From an uncultured Clostridia bacterium (GTDB taxonomy: Bacteria > Bacillota > Clostridia > TANB77 > CAG-508), in assembly GCA_934141555.1 (NCBI GenBank), contig CAKPCK010000013.1, positions 1-43,547 on the forward strand: a stretch of 43,547 nucleotides of DNA, given 5' to 3'. The notes beneath the pieces are model-generated. The model was given only the letters and a program-made list of their open reading frames with translations, was not told the DNA's origin and did no database searches. Position numbers and translations under genes: made by a program. Shown here piece by piece: positions 1 through 7,866 of this stretch (its first letter is position 1; each line of letters opens with the position of its first letter).

Positions 1-2059
1 TTTTTGTTCCACTTACACTTGTATCTGGATTTACAGGTACTTCTTCTGTTGAATCTTTACCTGGTACATCTGGAATTATAACTGTTGCAGTATTCATAAT
101 TGTTTTTTCTTCTACAACATCAGATTCAACAACAGTATAATAAGTTGTTATTGTTTCTACATTTTTTCCTGTTTCAGCAGATAATTCTTTAATTTCAGCA
201 ATTATTGATGTTCCATTTTCATCAACATCTTTAATTTCTCCATTTACAGTTACTTTTAATGAATCTGTAACTTTAATATTTTCTAATGTTACATTTCCTG
301 TATTTGTTACTGTTATTACATATTCTATAACATCTCCAGGTCTTACCATTGTTTTTTCTGTTACAGGTACAAATTCTTCTGAGCCATTTTCCTTTACTCT
401 TGTTGCAACTTTGCTTATATCTACTGATGGTGCATCTGCTACTGGTGTATCTATTTCATCTTTATCTTCAACTTTTTCTGGCTCTTTATCTGGATCTGTT
501 AGATTTGTTTCTCCTGTTACTTTTACTTCATTATGAACTAATTTTCCAACATTTTCTTTTATGTCTTTTTCATAACTTACTGTATAAGAAGCAAAGATTT
601 CTTTACTTTCTCCTGCATTTAAATTTCCTATATTTAATTCAGATTCATCTAGTTCAATGCCTTCTAGTTTTTCATCAACAACTACATTTGTTAAATTCTC
701 ACTACCTGTATTTGTTACTGTAATTTTGTATCTAATTACATCGCCTTCTTTGACTTCTGCATCTAGTCCTATACTTTCACCATTTCTTAATATATCAATA
801 ACTCTTTTTTCAACATTAATTCCAGTTGTAGGATCTTCTGTTTTATCTGTATCCTTGTTTCCAACTGTTGCTATATTTGTTATTTTTTTATTTTCTAGTG
901 CTTTTATATCTTTTACTATTACAGTAAATGTTTTTTGAATTGTTTCTCCTGCTGGTACTGTTACATCTTTCCATGTTAATGTTTCTCTATTTTTAGATAT
1001 TTCTGCTCCATCTACTGTTCCACGTTTTAATATAGTACCTGTTGGAATATTATCACTTATTGTTGTTGTTCCATTTTCTGTACCTGTATTTGTTACTGAA
1101 ATTGTATATTTTATTTCATCTCCAACTTTTGCTATGCTTACTTTTTCATATTTATTTGTTTCTTTGTTATATCTTAATATTTCACTTGTTTTACTATTTG
1201 TTATAATAGATGTATTTTCTTCATTACTATCTTCACCATTTGCAATTGCTTTATTTGTAATTGTTCCTGTTACTTCTGAATCTACAACAACTGTAAATTT
1301 AAGTGAAACTTCTTCTCCAGCTTTTACTGTAATTATCCATTTTACACCTACAATTTTTTCTGAATCATTTGAAGATTTTATTGTTATTCCATCATTTTCT
1401 ACTGATTCAAATGTAGTATTTGAAGGAATTTTATCCATTACTTCAATTTTTTCTACATCTTTATTTCCATTATTTTTTACTTTTAGTATATATGTAATTT
1501 TTTCACCAGCATATACTAATTTATTTCCAGCTTTAGTTTCTGATATCTTAGTCACCATAATATTAGGTAACACTGGAACTATATCTGTTGATACTGAATC
1601 AACATAAATATTTGTTGGTTTCCACCAATCCCAATATTCTTTTGATACAATTTTTTCTCTTTCTTCAACTCTTTCTACTGCTGTTTCTCCTATTTCGTTT
1701 ACATTTTTTTCAGTTCCAGTTTTGTTATTATCTCTATTTGCCACATTATTATTGCTATTTGTATTATTGTTTGTATTATTGTTTGTATTATTATTGTTAT
1801 TATTTATATTATTATTTTGTTGTTCGTTTTCCTGTTTATTTGATTCATTTGAATTTTGTTCATTATCACGATCTGAATCATTTTTATCAGAATCTTCATT
1901 TTTTCCAATTTGCTCTGTTTGATTATTATCTAACGCATCAGAAGTTCCTCTATCTTTTAAGAAAACTACTATTGAGGTTATAGCAAAAATTGCTAATAAC
2001 ACTATTAAAGCTATTCCTAAGATAGTTTTAATTTTAAAGGTATGCTTCTTACCTTCCAT
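1..2059 (-). CDS. DUF11-repeat surface protein, C-terminus cut off by the window edge
   Basis: The reading frame is open from an ATG at 2059 to the left edge, about 686 codons, so the C-terminus is missing. AGGAGGAG lies just upstream. Residues about 9-31 form one hydrophobic segment after a Lys-rich start (signal or anchor). An Asp/Glu/Asn-rich stretch and an almost pure Asn/Thr tract follow (about residues 80-110). The rest is a chain of at least four beta-rich repeats of about 110-130 residues. Each carries the pattern 'ItVtNtG...v.DkiP', characteristic of DUF11 / conserved-repeat (TIGR01451) domains of Gram-positive wall proteins. The gene lies 23 nt downstream of a sortase gene in the same operon, so it is probably that sortase's substrate. 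The expected wall-sorting signal would lie outside the window and cannot be checked. Repeat family confident; function (adhesin or stalk) inferred. Confidence 0.85.
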   Translation of the reverse strand, partial: MEGKKHTFKIKTILGIALIVLLAIFAITSIVVFLKDRGTSDALDNNQTEQIGKNEDSDKNDSDRDNEQNSNESNKQENEQQNNNINNNNNNTNNNTNNNTNSNNNVANRDNNKTGTEKNVNEIGETAVERVEEREKIVSKEYWDWWKPTNIYVDSVSTDIVPVLPNIMVTKISETKAGNKLVYAGEKITYILKVKNNGNKDVEKIEVMDKIPSNTTFESVENDGITIKSSNDSEKIVGVKWIITVKAGEEVSLKFTVVVDSEVTGTITNKAIANGEDSNEENTSIITNSKTSEILRYNKETNKYEKVSIAKVGDEIKYTISVTNTGTENGTTTISDNIPTGTILKRGTVDGAEISKNRETLTWKDVTVPAGETIQKTFTVIVKDIKALENKKITNIATVGNKDTDKTEDPTTGINVEKRVIDILRNGESIGLDAEVKEGDVIRYKITVTNTGSENLTNVVVDEKLEGIELDESELNIGNLNAGESKEIFASYTVSYEKDIKENVGKLVHNEVKVTGETNLTDPDKEPEKVEDKDEIDTPVADAPSVDISKVATRVKENGSEEFVPVTEKTMVRPGDVIEYVITVTNTGNVTLENIKVTDSLKVTVNGEIKDVDENGTSIIAEIKELSAETGKNVETITTYYTVVESDVVEEKTIMNTATVIIPDVPGKDSTEEVPVNPDTSVSGTK
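1738..1815 (-). repeat. Asn-codon microsatellite inside the DUF11 protein gene
   Basis: On the plus strand this reads as near-perfect repeats of a 12-bp unit (GTATTATTGTTT) running into TTATTA repeats. In the minus reading frame it encodes Asn tracts interrupted by Thr. The units are multiples of three, so copy-number change would alter linker length without breaking the frame. It sits between the membrane segment and the first DUF11 repeat, like a flexible spacer. Confidence 0.7.
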
Positions 2060-2082
2060 TTTTATTCTCCTCCTATAAAAAT

Positions 2083-2727
2083 CTAGATTTGTTTTGCCTT
2101 TAATATTAGTCTTTCTTTGTTTCCATTAGTACAAGTTATTAATGTAACTTCTCTTATATTTTCATCTTTTGGTAACAATATGCTCACATCATTTGGATCT
2201 GTAACAAATATGTCAAAAATCGAATATTGAATTGTTTTTCCTAATAAATCTGTTAATTCTACAATATCTCCATTTTTCAACTTTTTTGTTTTTCCAAACA
2301 TTGTTCCATCTTTATTGTTATGACCAGCTAATGATAAATTTCCATAATCATTTACATTTTCTCCCCAATATTTTATTATTGATAATTTCATTGGCTTTTT
2401 TGCACTTTCTGGACTTATATCTTCAATTTCTATAATAGGATATTCTAAATTTATTTTTGGAATTTTTATTATTCCAATTACTTTATATCCCTTATATTCT
2501 AATTGAATCTCATCAGCTTCATTATTTTGCTCATTTTCGCTTTTTACATTTTCTTGTAACTTCAATTCTGTTTGACTAAATGTTTCAACCATATCTTGCG
2601 CTTGTTTATTATTAACTTGACTACTACCATATTTAAAAATTATCATCGCAATTACAACAATTAGTATTATGATTAATATAAAAAAAATTAATTTATAAAT
2701 TTTTAATTTTGTTTTATTTTTGCTCAT
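2083..2727 (-). CDS. Sortase, class D-like transpeptidase
   Basis: This 214-residue protein has one N-terminal membrane segment (residues about 11-32), a polar linker, and a sortase beta-barrel from about residue 82. The catalytic residues are visible: His136 in LAGHNN, Cys199 in TLITC, and Arg206 in NKERL. Sortases cleave an LPxTG-like signal and join the substrate to peptidoglycan or to another pilin subunit. Size, single N-terminal anchor and the TLxTC motif fit class D (or a housekeeping/class E-like enzyme); the class is not certain. The start overlaps the end of the preceding gene by 14 nt, which suggests translational coupling. It is followed after 23 nt by the DUF11 surface protein. 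Its likely substrates are these two neighbours. Sortase identity is firm. Confidence 0.93.
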   Translation of the reverse strand: MSKNKTKLKIYKLIFFILIIILIVVIAMIIFKYGSSQVNNKQAQDMVETFSQTELKLQENVKSENEQNNEADEIQLEYKGYKVIGIIKIPKINLEYPIIEIEDISPESAKKPMKLSIIKYWGENVNDYGNLSLAGHNNKDGTMFGKTKKLKNGDIVELTDLLGKTIQYSIFDIFVTDPNDVSILLPKDENIREVTLITCTNGNKERLILKAKQI

Positions 2728-3742
2728 CTTTATTTTCTAATTTTTTCATTCTAATAAATACTATCACTATTGCAATTATTACAATTGCTAATATTACTAT
2801 CAACATAATACTGTCATAAGTTATTGGTAGTTTTGCTGTTTCTTTAGTTACTATTTTTTCTTTTTCAACATTTGGTTGATAATCATAATATTCTTGTAAA
2901 AATTGTACATCAGTGGTTTCTTCTCCATCTTTAGCTACTTTCTTTAAAAATACTATATATTTTTCTCCAACCCCACTACTTTCTTCTGATGATTCTGGTT
3001 GCTCAATTGTTAAGTTTGTTACTTCTTTCCAATTTACATTTGAAATCAATTTTGAATATAAAGTATAATATTTCTCTGCGAATTGTATTTTTTCGCATAT
3101 ATTCATTTTTCCATATTCATTGTTTAATTCTTCTGCTAATCTGGTTAACTCTAAATAATCTTCAGAATCTGTTATATTGACTCTTTCATAATAATATTTT
3201 GATTTTTTAGAGTCTTTATCTGTTATTTTTAATGTTCCAACAGATATTGTTTTCTTTATTCCATCTACTGTTTCATTTTTTATTTCATATGCCTTTTCTT
3301 TATTATCAGCTATTTCAACAGATATTGTTTGTGTTGTTTCTTCTATTAATTTTAAGTTTTCTTTGGTTATGGAGTTTTCTAGATTTAATATTTCTCCATT
3401 TAGAATCAAATTTTCGTTTTCATCTTTTGCCCAGATATAAATTGTGTTTGATTTTAATTTTTCATAAGTTTCAGCATTTATTAATATTGCTGAATTTTCT
3501 TTCGAATCTGTAATTGAATTAATGTACGTTAAATCCATTTCCTCTGGATTTGCATTATTTGATAATGCATATTTGAATTTTTTGTTTGTATATCCACTTA
3601 TGTAGACCATATACTCTTGCTTGTCATTTTGCGTTTTTATTATTGAAATATCATTACCATTTGCATTTACAGTTATTGGTAATATTATAATAATAAAACT
3701 AATAACAAGAATACTTAACATTTTTTTGCTAAGCTTGTACAT
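2714..3742 (-). CDS. Secreted protein with LPxT-like C-terminal sorting signal, function unknown
   Basis: The 342 residues start with a signal peptide (Lys-rich start, hydrophobic core about 9-24, ending near VNANG). The C-terminus has the layout of a wall-sorting signal: LPITYD at 305-310, about 20 hydrophobic residues, then a basic tail (RMKK). The usual Gly of LPxTG is replaced by Tyr. The body (about 30-260) is predicted beta-rich with a helical segment and shows no domain I can name. It is the first gene of the sortase operon, with a consensus-like promoter at 3796-3824 and the RBS AAAGGGGGAG. Because the sortase gene follows immediately, this is probably a dedicated substrate or an assembly partner. 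It could instead simply be a type I membrane protein; the anchor reading is an inference from motif and context. Confidence 0.8.
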   Translation of the reverse strand: MYKLSKKMLSILVISFIIIILPITVNANGNDISIIKTQNDKQEYMVYISGYTNKKFKYALSNNANPEEMDLTYINSITDSKENSAILINAETYEKLKSNTIYIWAKDENENLILNGEILNLENSITKENLKLIEETTQTISVEIADNKEKAYEIKNETVDGIKKTISVGTLKITDKDSKKSKYYYERVNITDSEDYLELTRLAEELNNEYGKMNICEKIQFAEKYYTLYSKLISNVNWKEVTNLTIEQPESSEESSGVGEKYIVFLKKVAKDGEETTDVQFLQEYYDYQPNVEKEKIVTKETAKLPITYDSIMLIVILAIVIIAIVIVFIRMKKLENKDEQK

Positions 3743-3795
3743 TCTTTACTCCCCCTTTATTATAAATTTTATATTATTATATTAGATTCGCCAAT

Positions 3796-3824
3796 ATTAT
3801 ATTATATAGTAGCTTTTTTGTAAA
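3796..3824 (-). promoter_or_regulatory. Sigma-A-type promoter of the sortase operon
   Basis: Minus strand: -35 TTTACA (3819-3824), a 17-nt spacer, and -10 TATAAT (3796-3801). It lies about 55 nt upstream of the ATG at 3742 and downstream of nothing else on that strand. Confidence 0.65.
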
Positions 3825-3901
3825 TAGTTTTTCTCATTTTTTTCCATTTTTCAATGTATTTTTACATGATTTTACAATGTTTTTTATTTTACTATATTAA
3901 A

Positions 3902-3939
3902 AAAACTAATCCTTACTAACATGTAAGAATTAGTTTTTA
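3902..3939 (-). terminator. Intrinsic terminator of addA
   Basis: An inverted repeat with 16-nt arms (3902-3917 and 3924-3939) has one G-T mismatch and a 6-nt loop. On the minus strand it is followed by a T run. It begins 4 nt past the end of addA and separates the repair block from the sortase operon. Confidence 0.8.
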
Positions 3940-3942
3940 TCA

Positions 3943-6900
3943 TCATATAATTATTTCTTTTTCTAAATATGTAGAATATATATATGTTTTATCAACTCTT
4001 CTGCCAGTTGCACTCTCCAAAGCTCTCTTATACAATTGTAATTGTGAACTATATCTTTCTATTAAAATTTGTTCATTTTTATCTGGAACATAATCTGTTT
4101 TAAAATCTACTAATACTAACTCTCCATTAAAATTTATATAATATAAATCAATAACACCTTGTACTAATACTTTTTCTTCTAAATCTTTTTCATATATTTC
4201 TTGTGCTGGAATGTTAATATAAAAAGGCTTTTCTCTTTCAACAACTTGTGCCTCTGTCATTTCTTGCCATATATTTGATTTTGTAAATTGATATATTTTC
4301 TTTATACTTATTGCATTTGCTTCTTGTTCTGTTATGGTTTTCTTTGCAACTAATTTATCTAATAATTCTTTTACATCTTGTATTGTATATTCTTTTTTAT
4401 TTATATCTAATTTTTGCATACACAAATGTATTAATGTACCTTTTTCTGCATTTGATATTTCTGTTTCTTCATCACTTTGTAAAAATTTTGGTTTTGGAAA
4501 TTCTACTTTTGAAACTATATTTTCCTTTTCACTTTCATTTTCCTCTCTCAAAACACATTGTTTCATTTTTGTATTTTCCGCTTCTTTTTTCCTTTTTTCT
4601 CCTAAAACAGATTGTTTCATTTCTTTAATTTCTGTTACAGATGTTTTTGTTGGAATAATTGTTGCATCACTATATTTATATTGATATTCTAATAATTTTT
4701 GTATTTCATTTGCTTTAACATCTTCTATTTTAAATTCATTTAATTTCTTTAAAATTTCATCAGTTTTATTTTCTTCTTTTTCTGGCTCTTGAGTAGCACA
4801 CATTTTTATAATATCTTCTTTTTGTAATACATTCCATGTAGCAAGACTTTCCATTGTCTGCTCATAATATAAATGTACTAATGTAATCCAATCTAAATAT
4901 GATTTAGCTTTTGATAATAACATTATATTTAACTCATCATATTTTTCGACATTTTCCAACATTTTATCTTGTTTCTCTTTTTTGGCTAATCCTGTTATTA
5001 TAATTTTCTCTTTAGCTCTTGTTAATGCAACATACAAAACTCTCATCTCTTCTGACAATGTTTCTATTTTCATTTTGTTTTTTATGGCTCTTTTTGATAA
5101 AGTATCATATGTTATTTGCATATCATAATCTATATATTTTACACCAATTCCAAGTTCAGGATGTAACAATATTTTTGAATTCAAATCTTGTAAATTAAAT
5201 TGTTTTCCTGAATTAGCTAAAATAACAACAGGAAATTCTAGTCCTTTACTTTTGTGAATACTCATTATTCTTACAACATCATCATTTTCACCAATTATTT
5301 TTGCTGAATCCATATCTTTGCTACTTGTTTTTATTTTTTCTATATAATTTATGAAATTATATAATCCTTTAAAACTTATGCTCTCACATTGTTTTGCTCT
5401 CTCAAATAACATTTTTAGATTTGCTTGCCTTAATTCTCCATTTCTCATAAGACCTACATAATTGAAATATCCTGTATCATTATATATTTTCCAGATTAAT
5501 TCATCTAAACTCAAATATTCTTGTTCTTTACGCCACATTTCTATTTGTTCTAAAAATTTATTTATTTTGTTTCTTAGTTGTTCACTTACATCTTTTTTTG
5601 ATTTTAATAATGTATTATAAAAATTATCATATTTATCACTTAATCTGATTTCTACAAGCTCATTATCTGTAAATCCACCTATTGTTGATCTCATTGTTGC
5701 TACTAATGGTATTTCTTGTAATGGATTATCTATTACTTTTAATAAATTCATTATTGTTTGAATTTCTAAGCTTTCTAGATATTCTGATGAAGAATCACTA
5801 AATACTGGTATTCCTAATTTGATTATTTCTTTTTCAAAAATAGGTGCAGATATTTTTGTTGATCTTAATAAAACAACTATATCTTTATATTTTATATCTC
5901 TTTTCTCTTTAGCTTTTGCATCATATACTTGGAATTTATTATCTATTAATTGTTTTATTTTATTTGCAACAAACATTGCTTCAACTTCTATATCTTCTTT
6001 TCTTTCTACTTCTGTTTTAAACTCTTCATCTTGTGTATCTTCATTTTCATCTACTTCAACTTCTAATTCTTCTGACTCTTCTTCATCTTCTTTATTATCT
6101 ATTGTTATTATATCAATTTCTGTTTTTAAATCTTCACCAGTATCTTTATAATCAGCACCTAAATTCAAGTATTCTTCTTCTGTATAATTTAATTCTCCTA
6201 ATTCTTCTGTCATTATTTTTGAAAATATCAAATTCGAAAAATCTAATACTTCTTTTCTACTTCTAAAGTTTTTAAATAATTGTATTTTTAAATCATCATT
6301 TTCTGTTTTATCTTGTTTTAATTTATATGTTTTATATTTACTTAAAAATAAATCTGGTCTTGCTTGTCTAAATTTATAAATACTTTGTTTAACATCTCCA
6401 ACCATAAAAATATTGTTTCCTTTAGATATTGATGTTAATATATATTCTTGTACTAAATTACTATCTTGATATTCATCTATTGCTATTTCATCAAATTTAG
6501 ATTGATATTTTTTTGCTATTTCTGTTGGATTTCCATTTTCGTCTAATAATATTTTTAATGCAAAATGTTCTACATCACTAAAATCCACCATATTTTTTTC
6601 TTTTTTTCTTTTTGCAAATATTTGTGAAAAGTCTAATATTAATCCTTCTAATTTCTTCAAAATATCATACATATTTATAATGTCTTGATATGCTTCATTT
6701 GAATCCATTATTAATACTTTTTCTGCCGATGATTTTAATGTTGATATTACTTTTTCTCTTACTTTTTGTGCATTTACTTTTTCATCTAATTTAACATTTC
6801 TGTCCATTGTCCATTTTCCGAAATCCATTGTTGCATAAATTGTATATGCTTTATCCCATGTGTCTAAATTTGCTTGTAATAATTCTAATTGATTTAAATT

Positions 6901-7665
6901 CCCTCTTAAAAATTCATAACTTTTCTTTAAATCATCACATTCTGATAACTTTTGGACTTCTGGTTTTAATTGGATTATTCCATCATCAACAACTTCTTTT
7001 ATTTGTTTTAATAGGATTTTTCCCCAGCTTGTTTGTGAGAAATCTTTACATTCTTCTAAATTAAAGTTAAACATTTCTATTTTTTCATCTAACCATTTTT
7101 CTGGATATGGATTACTTTGGATATATTTGTAAATTGTTAATATCAATTCTTTTAATGGTGTATCATCTCTATAGCCTGTATATGTATTTATTAATTTTTC
7201 AAAATTTTCATCTTTATTTTCATATTTTTCTTCAAATAGTTCTTCTAAAACATCTTGTTGTAAAATTTCTATTTCTGTTGTATCTGCAATTCTGAAGTTT
7301 TGTGATATATCAATTTCAAAGAAATTATTTCTTACAACATCAAGGCAGAAGGAGTCTATTGTACATATACTTGCTTTGTTTAATAATGTTACTTGTCTTT
7401 GTAATCTTTCATCTTCTGGGTTTTCATCAATTTTCTTATATATTGCTTTTAATACTCTTTCTCTCATCTCTGATGCTGCTGCATTTGTGAATGTTACTAC
7501 AAGTAATCTATCTATATCTATTTTTTCATTAATTATTTTGTTGATAATTCTTTCAACTAGTACTGCTGTTTTTCCGCTTCCTGCTGCAGCAGCTACTAAT
7601 ATATTACTATCTTTTTCATATATTGCTTGTTTCTGTTCATCTGTCCATTTTACTTCTTCTGCCAT
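3943..7665 (-). CDS. addA: ATP-dependent helicase/nuclease subunit A (AddA)
   Basis: The 1240-residue length is normal for AddA. The N-terminus has the UvrD/SF1A Walker A (AAAAGSGKT, 25-33). Motif II DEYQD lies near residue 397, and motif VI (VALTRAKEK) near 880. The C-terminus has the RecB-family nuclease motif (LVDFKTDYV, near 1180). AddA and AddB unwind and resect double-strand breaks up to a Chi-type site for RecA loading. No addB lies next to it, although addB-addA is the common order; the gene instead follows sbcD-sbcC. Two acidic or charged insertions (about 530-575 and 1015-1050) look lineage-specific, and the second contains a short internal duplication. The ATG is supported by GAAAGGA upstream. 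Identification is firm. Confidence 0.96.
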   Translation of the reverse strand: MAEEVKWTDEQKQAIYEKDSNILVAAAAGSGKTAVLVERIINKIINEKIDIDRLLVVTFTNAAASEMRERVLKAIYKKIDENPEDERLQRQVTLLNKASICTIDSFCLDVVRNNFFEIDISQNFRIADTTEIEILQQDVLEELFEEKYENKDENFEKLINTYTGYRDDTPLKELILTIYKYIQSNPYPEKWLDEKIEMFNFNLEECKDFSQTSWGKILLKQIKEVVDDGIIQLKPEVQKLSECDDLKKSYEFLRGNLNQLELLQANLDTWDKAYTIYATMDFGKWTMDRNVKLDEKVNAQKVREKVISTLKSSAEKVLIMDSNEAYQDIINMYDILKKLEGLILDFSQIFAKRKKEKNMVDFSDVEHFALKILLDENGNPTEIAKKYQSKFDEIAIDEYQDSNLVQEYILTSISKGNNIFMVGDVKQSIYKFRQARPDLFLSKYKTYKLKQDKTENDDLKIQLFKNFRSRKEVLDFSNLIFSKIMTEELGELNYTEEEYLNLGADYKDTGEDLKTEIDIITIDNKEDEEESEELEVEVDENEDTQDEEFKTEVERKEDIEVEAMFVANKIKQLIDNKFQVYDAKAKEKRDIKYKDIVVLLRSTKISAPIFEKEIIKLGIPVFSDSSSEYLESLEIQTIMNLLKVIDNPLQEIPLVATMRSTIGGFTDNELVEIRLSDKYDNFYNTLLKSKKDVSEQLRNKINKFLEQIEMWRKEQEYLSLDELIWKIYNDTGYFNYVGLMRNGELRQANLKMLFERAKQCESISFKGLYNFINYIEKIKTSSKDMDSAKIIGENDDVVRIMSIHKSKGLEFPVVILANSGKQFNLQDLNSKILLHPELGIGVKYIDYDMQITYDTLSKRAIKNKMKIETLSEEMRVLYVALTRAKEKIIITGLAKKEKQDKMLENVEKYDELNIMLLSKAKSYLDWITLVHLYYEQTMESLATWNVLQKEDIIKMCATQEPEKEENKTDEILKKLNEFKIEDVKANEIQKLLEYQYKYSDATIIPTKTSVTEIKEMKQSVLGEKRKKEAENTKMKQCVLREENESEKENIVSKVEFPKPKFLQSDEETEISNAEKGTLIHLCMQKLDINKKEYTIQDVKELLDKLVAKKTITEQEANAISIKKIYQFTKSNIWQEMTEAQVVEREKPFYINIPAQEIYEKDLEEKVLVQGVIDLYYINFNGELVLVDFKTDYVPDKNEQILIERYSSQLQLYKRALESATGRRVDKTYIYSTYLEKEIII

Positions 7666-7714
7666 TTTTTCATTCCTTTCTTATTCTACAAGATTTGATG
7701 TTGGAAAAGAATTA

Positions 7715-7855
7715 AATTTTGGCGAGCACTGAGGCTGTTAAAGCTTTGCTTGTTACAGCCTCAGTATGTGTAACTGAAAATTTTATTTAAAAGGCAAGGG
7801 CGCATACGTGGTGTATGTAACCGCGTTTTAAATGAAATTTAACACAGCCAAAATT
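7715..7855. repeat. 141-nt three-way inverted-repeat element (MITE-like or structured RNA)
   Basis: The outer arms AATTTTGGC (7715-7723) and GCCAAAATT (7847-7855) are exact complements. Inside lie two further hairpins. The first has perfect 11-bp arms (7728-7738 and 7755-7765). The second is a longer imperfect one: 7778-7792 pairs with 7826-7840 with one mismatch, and CATAC/GTATG closes its tip. The element is markedly more GC-rich at the hairpin tips than its surroundings and occupies most of the sbcC-addA gap. The layout fits a miniature inverted-repeat element or a folded RNA in the operon transcript. No long T run follows the hairpins, so a simple terminator is less likely. Confidence 0.7.
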
Positions 7856-7866
7856 GTAATTATTTT

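Noticed and set aside
1738..1815. Regular short repeats that could suggest a CRISPR array
   Set aside because: The units are 12 bp with no spacers and are in frame within a coding region; no cas genes are present.
349..1983. Several plus-strand ORFs opposite the DUF11 gene
   Set aside because: They are Leu/Phe/Ser-rich, lack RBSs, and mirror the minus-strand coding frame, which shows clear domain repeats.
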